From NCBI RefSeq assembly GCF_014192335.1, contig NZ_JACHXU010000011.1, forward strand, positions 186,001-250,000: DNA of 64,000 nucleotides. Direction: 5' to 3'. A program made the position numbers and the translations under genes. The notes beneath the pieces were generated by a model. The model did no database searches. It saw only the letters and a program-made list of their open reading frames with translations, and had not been told where the DNA came from. Below, piece after piece: positions 36,531-45,502 of the stretch. The number at the start of each line of letters is the position of its first letter. Position 1 is the first letter of the stretch. The stretch is from Aporhodopirellula rubra (GTDB lineage Bacteria; Planctomycetota; Planctomycetia; Pirellulales; Pirellulaceae).

Positions 36531-37904
36531 TCAGCTTACCAAGGACTCCGTCGAAATGTGAGGGATCCCAGGCGTGATCGGATCGATACCGCCTTCGCCC
36601 TGCAACAGCACCGACGGCAATTCGACAATGAAGGTCGAGCCTTCGCCAGGAACGCTGTCGACACGAACGCTTCCGCCCATCGCGATCGAGAGATTCTTGA
36701 CGATCGCCAGACCGAGCCCCGTGCTCGACGTCGCCATCTCAGCACTGCGAGATCCGCGATAGAACCGCTCGAAGATTTTGGTCTGATCCTTTTCCGCGAT
36801 TCCGACGCCCGTGTCCGCAACGACGAGTCGCCATCGATCGGAATCTTGCTCTAACCGAACGTCAATGCGGCCGCCGCGGGGAGTGTATCGGATCGCATTG
36901 CCGATCAGGTTATTGGCGATCGTCAGCGCGGCCTCCGTGTCAGCGAGCACTTTGGCCGAGTTGCCGTCATCGTGGAACGTCAATTCTAAACCGCTGGCTT
37001 GAGCGACCGGACCGTACGTCCGAACCGACTCGACCACCGAATCACGCAGCGAGATGCTGGCGATGTTCATTTGAGCCCGACCGGACTGAGCGCGAGCGAG
37101 CTGCATCATGTCAGCGACGAGCCGTTCGAGTCGCAAGCACTGCGCCGTGATCGAATTCATGAAGTGAATCGCCATGTCGGGATCATCGGCCGCCGCCAAC
37201 TGAACCGTCTCCGCGTATCCCTTGATCGCAGCCAGCGGCGTTTTCAATTCGTGAGAAACATTGGCGATGAATTCACGCCGCATGCCCTCGAGCTTTCTCG
37301 CTTCGGTTTCATCTCGCAACGACAACTGCACTTTGACCGATTCGCCGTCATCGATCACGTCGGCTCGAATACGAAGTGGCAAGATCCCGTTGCCCCGATG
37401 AAACTCCAGCACCGATTCCTGAGGTTGTCGCTCGCTGATTGCTAAACTGATCAATCGAGTCAATTTGGGCTGACGAACCCAATCAGAGATCGATCGGCCG
37501 AGCAGATTTTCGCGGCCTTCGAGTCCTAGCAAACGAACCGCGGATGGGTTGATCAGCAAAATCGACAATTCGTTCGACAACACCACGACGCCGTCGATCA
37601 GTTGCAGGAGAGCCGAGGCACCGAGACGAGATTCGGCCTCGAGCAATTTCAGTTCGCGGCGAGCCTTGGCAGAAGCGTCGCGTGAATCCGATTCGACGGA
37701 CTGGATTTTTCGCACCGCGACACCGTCTCGTGACGCGCCACGCCGAGCGATAATCACGATCGCGAGAGAGGCAACCAGGGCGATCACCCAACCGGACACC
37801 GAGGCCAAGGCTAGCACGACTAAAACCCCGATACTCAGCCATGAGCACGGGTCTGTGGCGACGGTAGGTCGCATTGCGTCGAGCCTTGAGGCGGATCCGG
37901 ACAT
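36531..37904 (-). CDS. PhoR-like membrane sensor histidine kinase
   Basis: A 457-residue kinase with two hydrophobic segments at about residues 23-62, no large periplasmic loop, and a PAS domain at about 100-205. The dimerisation box is ANVSHELKTPLAA, with phospho-acceptor His218. The ATP-binding domain has N-box NNLIGNAIRYTP, G1 DTGVGI, F-box FERFYRG and G2 STGLGLAIVKN. This order resembles PhoR. No response regulator gene lies next to it in this window, so its partner is not known. A start at 37874 is also possible. Confidence 0.9.
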   Translation of the reverse strand: MSGSASRLDAMRPTVATDPCSWLSIGVLVVLALASVSGWVIALVASLAIVIIARRGASRDGVAVRKIQSVESDSRDASAKARRELKLLEAESRLGASALLQLIDGVVVLSNELSILLINPSAVRLLGLEGRENLLGRSISDWVRQPKLTRLISLAISERQPQESVLEFHRGNGILPLRIRADVIDDGESVKVQLSLRDETEARKLEGMRREFIANVSHELKTPLAAIKGYAETVQLAAADDPDMAIHFMNSITAQCLRLERLVADMMQLARAQSGRAQMNIASISLRDSVVESVRTYGPVAQASGLELTFHDDGNSAKVLADTEAALTIANNLIGNAIRYTPRGGRIDVRLEQDSDRWRLVVADTGVGIAEKDQTKIFERFYRGSRSAEMATSSTGLGLAIVKNLSIAMGGSVRVDSVPGEGSTFIVELPSVLLQGEGGIDPITPGIPHISTESLVS

Positions 37905-38037
37905 GTCGTCGCCGTAGATCTAGTAGGATGGGTGTGGCGGTCGCGATCGGTTAATCTAAAACCATGTCATTGTAGCCGCCCCCGGTTAGCTTGACGAACG
38001 CGTAACGTTGCAATGTAGATTAAAAACGTGTGAATAT

Positions 38038-38391
38038 ATGAATCCTGACGACGCTCAATCGCCACTCGATCATGCCTTTCCGCCTCACCACGAATCGGAG
38101 GAATGGATCGGCGCGAAGAAGATCGATGTCACTGACCTCGCGGGCGGATGCCTCGCCACGTTTGTCTCGGCGGCGATCACGAGCTGCCTGCTCATTCTCA
38201 ACGGCGCGCTCGTGATGGCCATGTTGTCGACCGCGGCGGCAGCGGGCGTCGAATGGGTGGAGGGGCCGAGGATGAGTCAGTTCATCTTGTTCTCCGCACC
38301 GATCCTGCTAGTGATTCTGCAATGGATGATGATCGATACCCTGCGACGCATCTTACACAAACGCCGATGGCGTCAAACGTCCGACTTCTGA
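38038..38391 (+). CDS. Small two-pass membrane protein of unknown function
   Basis: A 117-residue protein with an acidic, His-rich N-terminus and two hydrophobic segments, at about residues 36-62 and 75-95, ending in a basic tail (LHKRRWRQ). The ATG at 38038 is chosen over an upstream start at 38008. No family recognised. It precedes the VIT-family transporter gene by about 120 bases on the same strand. Confidence 0.5.
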   Translation: MNPDDAQSPLDHAFPPHHESEEWIGAKKIDVTDLAGGCLATFVSAAITSCLLILNGALVMAMLSTAAAAGVEWVEGPRMSQFILFSAPILLVILQWMMIDTLRRILHKRRWRQTSDF

Positions 38392-38512
38392 CCATGGGCG
38401 TGTCCTCCAAACGCATGCGGCCGAGAGACGAATCGGCGACGTGTGCCTCGAGCGCGCGTTCAATTGATGACGGTGAAGCCCCGATCGCTGATGGAGCCTG
38501 AGGCCAACGCCG

Positions 38513-39214
38513 ATGAAAATGTCACGTCACCCCGAACTGCATCGCAACAATCGCATCGGATGGTTGCGCGCCGCTGTGTTGGGCGCAAACGATGGAATCG
38601 TCTCCGTTGCGGGACTCTTGGTCGGGATGACATCCGCCCACGCCGACCAACAGACTGTGCTGCTGGCGGGTGTCGCGGGTCTGAGCGCCGGTGCGATGTC
38701 GATGGCCGCCGGAGAATATGTCTCGGTCAGCTCGCAGGCAGACACCGAACGAGCCGACCGGCTTCGAGAAGAACAGGAACTCGTTGAGTTCCCCAAAGAG
38801 GAGCTCGACGAATTAACGCGGATCTATGTCGCCCGAGGTCTCGCCCCCGAGCTCGCTCGGCAATGTGCGGTTGCCCTGACAGGGCACGACGCCCTGGGGG
38901 CTCACCTGCGTGACGAGCTGGGGATCACCGATGAACTCACCGCTCAACCGCTGCAGGCCGCCGTCGTCTCCGCGTTCGCCTTTGGGGTCGGGGCGTTGAT
39001 ACCGGTGCTCGTCGCCGCATTCACTCCAGTGGGCTGGTCGCTGATCGCGATTGTGTTCTCGACGATCGCGAGCCTTGTGTTCCTGGGCGGTCTTTCGGCC
39101 TCCGTCGGGGGAGCCCCCATCCTCACCGGTTCATTCCGCGTCGCTTTTTGGGGCGTGGTCGCGATGGCGGTGACCTACGCGATCGGGCTGTTATTCGGCA
39201 TTTCAGTTGCATAA
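38513..39214 (+). CDS. VIT1/CCC1-family iron or manganese transporter
   Basis: A 233-residue membrane protein. The first helix region carries LRAAVLGANDGIVSVAGLLVG, here reported by its core GANDGIVSV. This is followed by GAMSMAAGEYVSVSSQAD, the classic VIT motif with metal-binding Asp, Met and Glu. A cytoplasmic segment rich in Glu (EEQELVEFPKEELDEL) sits between helices 2 and 3. The last three helices form the C-terminal half. Members export or sequester Fe2+ and Mn2+. The start at 38513 or 38519 cannot be separated. Confidence 0.9.
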   Translation: MKMSRHPELHRNNRIGWLRAAVLGANDGIVSVAGLLVGMTSAHADQQTVLLAGVAGLSAGAMSMAAGEYVSVSSQADTERADRLREEQELVEFPKEELDELTRIYVARGLAPELARQCAVALTGHDALGAHLRDELGITDELTAQPLQAAVVSAFAFGVGALIPVLVAAFTPVGWSLIAIVFSTIASLVFLGGLSASVGGAPILTGSFRVAFWGVVAMAVTYAIGLLFGISVA

Positions 39215-39370
39215 GTGTTGCGAAACGCTTGTCGAATACGCCATTTCGGCAGTCGCGGTTGCCGAGTCCTGCCCTCCCAAAAAAGACGAGAACTTCGCCT
39301 TTTAGGACCGATCAACACGACTCTCGAGGGCGTATGACAGTGGTCCATCACCTCTCGACGGAGTTTTCGT

Positions 39371-40396
39371 ATGAACGGTTCCTGGCATTTGGGTCGATTC
39401 GCTGGCATTGACGTGCGTCTGCACTGGACGTTTCTGTTGCTGCCGCTGTGGATCTATTTCTCCAGTCTCGCGTCCGGAAGCGGTGCTCTCGCGGCGACGG
39501 GGTCGGTGTTGATGATCCTCGCCGTGTTCGCATGCGTTCTCCTGCACGAATTCGGCCACGCGTTGACCGCGCGGCGATTTGGAATCCCCACCCGCGACAT
39601 CACCCTGCTGCCAATCGGCGGTGTCGCCAGCCTCGAACGCATGCCTCGCGAACCGTGGAAAGAGCTGGCGATCGCCGTTGCCGGTCCCGCCGTGAACGTT
39701 GTCATCGCGGCATCGCTGTTCGCAGCACTTTGGATCGTCAAGCCAGTCGTCGGATCCGTGAGTTCATTCGTCAGCCAACTGGCGATCATCAATGTCGCGT
39801 TGGTCGTGTTCAACATGCTGCCCGCATTTCCGATGGACGGCGGTCGCGTGTTGCGATCGCTACTCGCGATGAGGTTGCCATATTTACGAGCGACCGTGAT
39901 TGCGGCACGCGTCGGGCAATGCACGGCCGCCGGATTTGGTCTTCTCGGTTTGATCGGCGGTAACTTGCTGCTGGTCTTCGTCGCTGGGTTCATCATCCTC
40001 GCCGCACAAGGCGAATCAATCCGTGCCCGCATGGAGGGCCTAGCATCAAAAGCGACTCCGGCATCGCGTGAGGACTTCACGTGGGACAATGATCTCACCA
40101 CACCGTATCCGGAAGACTCCAGCGATATCGTCAAAGCGCGTTTGCTTCGAGAAGCCGCCGCACAACGTGCCCCTTCGCGTTCGATGCCCGTTATCAGCGC
40201 CCAGTGGAACTCACGAAGTGCGTTGGGGTGGCTGGGAAAAGACTCAATCGATGAGTTCCTCGTTTCCCGTGGCGGATCGGTGATCGGGCGTCTCGATAAG
40301 AACGATCTTCGTCACGCCGTTCGAAACGGTCGCGGTGCGATGACGATTGACCGATTGCTCGCAACGGGCACGTTCCGTTTGCGACCACTCGCCTGA
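39371..40396 (+). CDS. M50-family site-2 protease-like intramembrane metalloprotease
   Basis: A membrane protein of 341 residues. The zinc site is His59-Glu60-Phe-Gly-His63 and the third ligand lies in NMLPAFPMDGGRVL. About six hydrophobic segments cover residues 18-215. The C-terminal 110 residues are soluble and lack a clear paired CBS domain, although VISAQWNSRSALGWLGKDS has a weak CBS-like look. Members cut membrane-bound substrates, often to release transcription factors. A GGAG stretch about 10 bases upstream supports the ATG. The substrate is unknown. Confidence 0.88.
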   Translation: MNGSWHLGRFAGIDVRLHWTFLLLPLWIYFSSLASGSGALAATGSVLMILAVFACVLLHEFGHALTARRFGIPTRDITLLPIGGVASLERMPREPWKELAIAVAGPAVNVVIAASLFAALWIVKPVVGSVSSFVSQLAIINVALVVFNMLPAFPMDGGRVLRSLLAMRLPYLRATVIAARVGQCTAAGFGLLGLIGGNLLLVFVAGFIILAAQGESIRARMEGLASKATPASREDFTWDNDLTTPYPEDSSDIVKARLLREAAAQRAPSRSMPVISAQWNSRSALGWLGKDSIDEFLVSRGGSVIGRLDKNDLRHAVRNGRGAMTIDRLLATGTFRLRPLA

Positions 40397-40420
40397 TGCA
40401 TCTGTTCGGATGAATCCGAT

Positions 40421-41857
40421 CTACAGGATCAAATTCATTCCCAACACGATGCTGTCTTGAACCACGTCACGATCGCTCACCGTCGTGATGTCGATCAGCG
40501 GAGCGAATCCACTGCTGCGGACGTACTCGATCGAACCGCGGCAGTGATCGCCGAATCGCTTTCCGTAGCCGATGACGAGCTGGCTATTGAATTCAAATTC
40601 GCTTCCGGACGGGCCTTGCTCACCGGAACTCCAACTCACGCTCATGTGCGAACCCGACGGACCGCGGTCAAACCAATACGCCGCTTCGGTCCGGTACGCC
40701 AATACCGGGGAATCGGTTACCGGCCAATCGTCAGTCGTCGTGACATACTCTCCCGCCAAAGTAATGCGGTCAATATCGAGTCGCGCATTAACCGACCAGG
40801 CGCTGTTGTAGTCCTCGCCGAATTGATTCGCGTCGAGATGCTCAGCCGTGAATCCGTCATAAATCGTGCCCAATAGAAATCCGCTGCCCAGACGCAATTG
40901 TCGGTCGGCATGATCGCCGAGCGTGTAAGTGAGATTCGCGGCAAGATTATTCAGTTTTCCGCGTTCGGGTGAATCCGACAAACGAATCCCACGGCCGCCA
41001 TTAATCCCGGCGAGCGTGATGTCCCAAGTATCGTCATGGTAGCCACCGCCGATTCCCTCGCCCAAGGCTGCAAAGTAATGCCACGTGACACTCTGAGTAA
41101 AAGGACTCAACGTGCTGAAATCGCCGAACCCGATCGTCTTTTTGCCGAGGTAGAGATAGAACGGCGACACGTTCAAGTCGCCGATCACCGCGTACGCCTG
41201 ACGAACTTGAAGACTGCCTTGTTTGAAATCAGCAAACGAAAACACATCCGAAAATAACAGCTCGGTGTACACGCTCGCATAGGGAGTCACATGGGCGGTC
41301 GCGTGCGCATTGGCGTGCAACATCCTTGCATCGGTCGCGGTGCTGCCGCTGAAGTCCGTCGGAAAACGCCCTAGATAGGGAAACTTGTTTTCGCTGTTTG
41401 TGGTCGCTGCCAAGAACGACAACCGGGCTTGTCCGCCGACGATGACGACGGGGCCACGATTGCTTCGCCGAGCATGATCCTCGAGGATCAACGTTTCTTT
41501 ATCGGTTTGCCGGTTCTGAAAGTCAAGCAGCGCGTCACTGAGCCGGACGTCGAGCTGCAACCAATTCCCCGATGCGGCACGACACGAATAACAACTTCCG
41601 TCGCCACATCTGATTCCGTCGCACCCCGCGTTCTCGTAGAAAATCGAACCGCAACCGGGATCGTCGCAGCCTACGTCATCGCAGCCCAGATCGGCGCAAA
41701 CAGGATCGACGTAGCTGGCGGGCGAAACGGCATCGAGTGGCGGGTAGTACGAATCATCCGTCACCGGTGGCGTTTGAGCGTGGACACATTCGCCGCCGAT
41801 CGCGACGAGGATTGCAAGCGTCGCGAGAAACAGTAGGAATCGACGGCGTCGCATCAT
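40421..41857 (-). CDS. Outer-membrane porin-like protein with Cys-rich N-terminal segment
   Basis: A 478-residue secreted protein. After a signal peptide (LLFLATLAILVAIGGECVHAQ), residues about 50-95 hold many cysteines in patterns such as DLGCDDVGCDDPGCG. The rest reads as alternating amphipathic strands ending in a hydrophobic residue run (SIVLGMNLIL), as in beta-barrels. This suggests a carbohydrate or general porin. The Cys-rich segment might cross-link to the cystine-rich envelope known in planctomycetes; that is inference. It is 18 bases after the DUF6263 gene on the same strand. Confidence 0.65.
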   Translation of the reverse strand: MMRRRRFLLFLATLAILVAIGGECVHAQTPPVTDDSYYPPLDAVSPASYVDPVCADLGCDDVGCDDPGCGSIFYENAGCDGIRCGDGSCYSCRAASGNWLQLDVRLSDALLDFQNRQTDKETLILEDHARRSNRGPVVIVGGQARLSFLAATTNSENKFPYLGRFPTDFSGSTATDARMLHANAHATAHVTPYASVYTELLFSDVFSFADFKQGSLQVRQAYAVIGDLNVSPFYLYLGKKTIGFGDFSTLSPFTQSVTWHYFAALGEGIGGGYHDDTWDITLAGINGGRGIRLSDSPERGKLNNLAANLTYTLGDHADRQLRLGSGFLLGTIYDGFTAEHLDANQFGEDYNSAWSVNARLDIDRITLAGEYVTTTDDWPVTDSPVLAYRTEAAYWFDRGPSGSHMSVSWSSGEQGPSGSEFEFNSQLVIGYGKRFGDHCRGSIEYVRSSGFAPLIDITTVSDRDVVQDSIVLGMNLIL

Positions 41858-41875
41858 TTCGTTTGCTCGCTCAAT

Positions 41876-42829
41876 TTAACGACGTGAATTCGAAGGCTTT
41901 GCGGCCGACTTCACCGTATCCGCGTCAACGAGCTCTTCCGTCATGCGAGCACGGTATTCCATCATGCTGCCGGGGCCTTGAAAGCCAACGACCGTTTCGT
42001 CCCAATCGAGTTCCTTGCCGAGCAAGAACCCGTTGTCGACGTCGAACCGCACGCTGCCATTACTCAATTGCTGCACGACTTGCGCCCGCAACGACTCTTG
42101 GTCGATCGGGGTCAACGTTTGGCTCTTTATTGCGATCGTGGCGACGCCCGCTTTGACTTTCTTCAGCGTGTAGACCTGGCGAATCTTGATCGTCTTGACT
42201 TGACCGTCATCCGTACGAGCTTGGATTTCCGAAGGCACGCTCCAACTCTCGCCTACCACAACCGGCTCGGCGGGCAAGGTAAGTGTGAGTGATCCCATTC
42301 CGAGGGATGATTTCGATCCCGCATGAGTCTCGCGTTTCAGTTCGGAACCTTTCCCATCGATCGTCACGGTCGCTAAAGGAGTGCCGATCTGTTCGGCCAC
42401 CACGCTAAAGATCGCGGGAGGCTGTTCGCCCTTGAGGCTGTCCCAGCGGACTTCCGGTTTGTCGCCGTTTTGTTGTGTCATCTCGACCGAGTCGATTTGG
42501 TGATCGAAGGTCATCTCTGTGTCCGTCGCGTTACGAACCTTCCACGATCGGACGCTGGTCGTGTGGACGTTGGCGATCTCTTCGGTGCCATTCATCCGAG
42601 TCTTCGTTTTGGCAACATGCGTCACCTTGTAACGAACCGTTTGGTTGGGCGCCAGTTGATGACGTAGCAGGAATTTTTCCTCTGACGCATCGACGAGCAC
42701 GCTAGCACCGGTGTCAGCATCCACAGGACGTTCAGCGTGTGAATACGTCGCAATTCCAAGGCTCAATGCCGCTACGGACAAGCGGCAGCATGTGCGGGCG
42801 AGAATCGATGTGCGCGGTCGATGAGACAT
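41876..42829 (-). CDS. DUF6263 family secreted protein
   Basis: A 317-residue protein with a signal peptide ending near TYSHA at about residue 32. The body is beta-rich, with the family-like stretches FLLRHQLAPNQTVRYKVTH and VVGESWSVPSEI. It contains no obvious catalytic motif. Its stop lies 18 bases before the start of the porin-like gene, so they are probably one operon. DUF6263 proteins are common in planctomycetes; no activity is known to me. Confidence 0.7.
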   Translation of the reverse strand: MSHRPRTSILARTCCRLSVAALSLGIATYSHAERPVDADTGASVLVDASEEKFLLRHQLAPNQTVRYKVTHVAKTKTRMNGTEEIANVHTTSVRSWKVRNATDTEMTFDHQIDSVEMTQQNGDKPEVRWDSLKGEQPPAIFSVVAEQIGTPLATVTIDGKGSELKRETHAGSKSSLGMGSLTLTLPAEPVVVGESWSVPSEIQARTDDGQVKTIKIRQVYTLKKVKAGVATIAIKSQTLTPIDQESLRAQVVQQLSNGSVRFDVDNGFLLGKELDWDETVVGFQGPGSMMEYRARMTEELVDADTVKSAAKPSNSRR

Positions 42830-43101
42830 GGCGTCGTGGACTCCTGAAGGATCAAACGAGTGTTTTACCGCTCGGATTTAGCAGAACCCCACCCACGACC
42901 GCTAGACATATCAGGTTTTCCGGGATCGCTCGATCACGCGTCTCATTGACGCAATCACTCTTCCGGTCGGTGCGTGCAGGTGGTGTTTGTTCAGTAGTCA
43001 CAGCCGAGCAGACAGCCGATCTGACCACCGCGGCAGCACACGCCTCATGCTGTCGCGTTGCGCTGCAAATCGCTACCTTGACGGGTCCTGATGATAGGGT
43101 G
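42830..43101. other. Divergent intergenic region
   Basis: About 270 bases of non-coding DNA between the DUF6263 gene and the PQQ-like propeller gene, which point away from each other. Overlapping minus-strand frames lack domains. It presumably carries both promoters. Confidence 0.35.
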
Positions 43102-43129
43102 CCGCTAGCCTGTTGGGGTTCGCTAGCGG
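43102..43129. repeat. Perfect inverted repeat in the leader of the PQQ-like propeller gene
   Basis: CCGCTAGC at 43102-43109 and GCTAGCGG at 43122-43129 flank a 12-base loop, ending 29 bases before the ATG. It could be a palindromic repeat element, an operator or an RNA hairpin near the ribosome binding site. Confidence 0.5.
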
Positions 43130-43158
43130 TTTCATGATTCCCTGCTCCCTTTCCTCCG

Positions 43159-44421
43159 ATGAGTGACGTCCTGATGATCCTGATTCGCCCCGGATGCCTC
43201 GCACTGCTTCTATGTTCCATGCTCGCAGTGGACGGATCGCTCGCATTCGGCGAAACGACCTGGAACCAATGGCGTGGGCCGGATCGCGACGGCGGCGTGA
43301 AATCGGAACCCTGGCCGGCGGAACTGCAGGGAAAACTGACCAAGGTTTGGGAGCGAGAACTCGCGCCGAGTTACAGCGGCCCAGTGATCCAAGACGGCAT
43401 GGTTTTCACCACCGAAACGATCGACAAAAAGATCGAGCGGGTCACCGCCTGCGACATCGCCACGGGTGAAACTGCGTGGACGCAGGAGTGGCCAGGGTCC
43501 CTCGCGGTTCCATTCTTCGCCGCCGCCAATGGGGACTGGATCCGGTCGACTCCCGTTACGGTGCCGGGATCGTTGGTCGTCCTGGGCATGCGAGACGTCT
43601 TGGTCCGGTTGGACACGCAAACGGGCGAAGTGCTTTGGCGAATCGACTTTCCCGAAAAATTCAAAACGCCTTTGCAACCGTTTGGTGCGGCGTGCTCACC
43701 ACTGATTCATCAAAACGCCGTCTACGTGCAACTCGGCGGCGGACTCACCAAAGTCGATTTGCAAACGGGCGAGGTCCTTTGGAACGTCCTCGGCGGTGGC
43801 GGTGACATGTCGAGCACGGGCGCCTTCTCGAGTCCCACCGTAGCGACAATCGCCGGCGTGGAACAATTGCTCGTCCAAACCCGAAACGAGTTGTGTGGCG
43901 TTTCGCTCGATAGCGGAGAGGTGTATTGGCAGGAACCGATCGAAGCGTTTCGCGGAATGAACATCTTGACCCCGCTCGTGATCGGCGACGCGGTCTTCAC
44001 GGCGGCACACAGCGGCGTGAGTCAGTTGTTCGACATCAGTCGCGACGGCGATGCGTGGAAGGTGTCCGAGCGGTGGCGTCAAAAGACGCAAGGATACATG
44101 TCGTCGCCCGTCGTGGTCGGCGAGTTCATTTACATGCACATGAAGAACGAACGTGCCGTTTGCCTGTCTGTCGCCGATGGACAAATCGCGTGGACGAGCC
44201 CGCCGGCAGGCAAGTACTGGAGCATGGCACGCAACGGCAACCAAATCCTGGCACTCGCCGACGACGGGAACCTGCGTCTGATGGATGCCACACCGGAACG
44301 GTTTACTGTGACGGACGAAACGAAGGTCGCCGAAGACAGTTGGGCGCACATCGCCGTGCAGGGCGACTTGGTATTCGTTCGTGCCCTGGATCGCTTGACC
44401 GCGCTGCGTTGGGGCGACTGA
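43159..44421 (+). CDS. Secreted PQQ-like beta-propeller protein
   Basis: A 420-residue protein with a signal peptide (LALLLCSMLAVDGSLAFG). The mature part begins WNQWRGPDRDG, a sequence typical of planctomycete outer-membrane-assembly-like propellers. Repeats with the outline DxxTGEVLWxxxF (for example LDTQTGEVLWRIDF, VDLQTGEVLWNV) mark PQQ-type blades. Such proteins need not bind PQQ; many are scaffolds like BamB. The next gene starts 4 bases after its stop, so it leads a three-gene unit with the two C1-cofactor-type genes. Confidence 0.85.
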   Translation: MSDVLMILIRPGCLALLLCSMLAVDGSLAFGETTWNQWRGPDRDGGVKSEPWPAELQGKLTKVWERELAPSYSGPVIQDGMVFTTETIDKKIERVTACDIATGETAWTQEWPGSLAVPFFAAANGDWIRSTPVTVPGSLVVLGMRDVLVRLDTQTGEVLWRIDFPEKFKTPLQPFGAACSPLIHQNAVYVQLGGGLTKVDLQTGEVLWNVLGGGGDMSSTGAFSSPTVATIAGVEQLLVQTRNELCGVSLDSGEVYWQEPIEAFRGMNILTPLVIGDAVFTAAHSGVSQLFDISRDGDAWKVSERWRQKTQGYMSSPVVVGEFIYMHMKNERAVCLSVADGQIAWTSPPAGKYWSMARNGNQILALADDGNLRLMDATPERFTVTDETKVAEDSWAHIAVQGDLVFVRALDRLTALRWGD

Positions 44422-44425
44422 CCTC

Positions 44426-45502
44426 GTGACAACGTCAAACACAGCATCCCCTTCGCGCATACTCGGCATCGATATCGGCGGTGCGAACCTGAAGTACGCG
44501 ACCGAAGACGGCCGCTCGTTCGAACGTTCGTTCCCGATGTGGACGCGTCACGAGGAACTCGGCCGCCAACTCACCGAGGACATTCAACGCTTCGGCGACG
44601 TTCGCGCACTCGCGGTCACCATGACCGGCGAACTCGCCGACTGCTTTGCCGGCCGCGCCGACGGCGTCAGACGGATTGTGGCTCAGGTGACCGATTGCCT
44701 GCCGCGTGTCGGACTGAGCACGGCCGGCTTCTATGGCACGGACGGACGATTTTACAATGCCGATTCGGCAACCGAGAACTGGGAGAACATCGCCGCATCG
44801 AATTGGCACGCCTTAGCCAAATCGGTCGGTCTGCGGCTGATCAAAGACGCTCTCCTTATCGATGTGGGATCAACAACGACGGACGTGATTGCGATTCGTG
44901 ACGGCGATGTTCTGACGCATGCGGCAACGGACTACGAACGACTTCGTGAAGATTGCTTGGTTTACGTCGGATGCCGGCGCACGCCAGTATGTGCGTTGGT
45001 TTCCGAACTAAGATTCCGAGACGAGAGCGTCCCGGTGATGAACGAAGTCTTTGCGACGATCGACGACGCTCGATTGATTCTCGGTCGGCAAAGTGAAGAC
45101 AGCCGCGATCACGAAACGGCGGACTCCCATCCTCGTGATCGCCGCCACGCCAAAGCACGCCTGGCACGAATGATCGGATTGGACCGCGATCAAATGACGG
45201 ATCAGGAAGTCAGCGACCTATCGAAACAGATTCTTGCGGCCGCAGAAACGCGAATCGAGACGGCGGTAACGAAGTGGATCACCATCTTACAAACTTCGAC
45301 GCAGCAATCCCCGACAATCGTGTTGAGCGGTCACGGGCAGGACCTCGTGCGTGTTCCCGACGATGCCCGAGTGTTGGACTTACGTGAAGAACTATCCGGC
45401 AGCGTGTCACGCGGCGCTCCCGCGTGGGCCGTTGCCGTCTTGGCGGGTGAGGACGCATTCATGAATGCCGCGTGCGAAACAGTAAAGGACGCTGAACGAT
45501 GA
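44426..45502 (+). CDS. MfnF-like hydantoinase/oxoprolinase-family protein (H4MPT-linked C1 pathway)
   Basis: A 358-residue protein with a GTG start. It carries ASKHA-type ATPase motifs: GIDIGGANLKYA near residue 14 and LLIDVGSTTTDVIAI near residue 150. This matches the family known as H4MPT-linked C1 transfer pathway protein, whose archaeal member MfnF couples two precursors of methanofuran. Planctomycetes are known to carry H4MPT-linked C1 genes. The stop overlaps the start of the kinase gene by 4 bases (ATGA), showing translational coupling. The exact reaction here is inferred from family and pairing. Confidence 0.75.
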   Translation: MTTSNTASPSRILGIDIGGANLKYATEDGRSFERSFPMWTRHEELGRQLTEDIQRFGDVRALAVTMTGELADCFAGRADGVRRIVAQVTDCLPRVGLSTAGFYGTDGRFYNADSATENWENIAASNWHALAKSVGLRLIKDALLIDVGSTTTDVIAIRDGDVLTHAATDYERLREDCLVYVGCRRTPVCALVSELRFRDESVPVMNEVFATIDDARLILGRQSEDSRDHETADSHPRDRRHAKARLARMIGLDRDQMTDQEVSDLSKQILAAAETRIETAVTKWITILQTSTQQSPTIVLSGHGQDLVRVPDDARVLDLREELSGSVSRGAPAWAVAVLAGEDAFMNAACETVKDAER

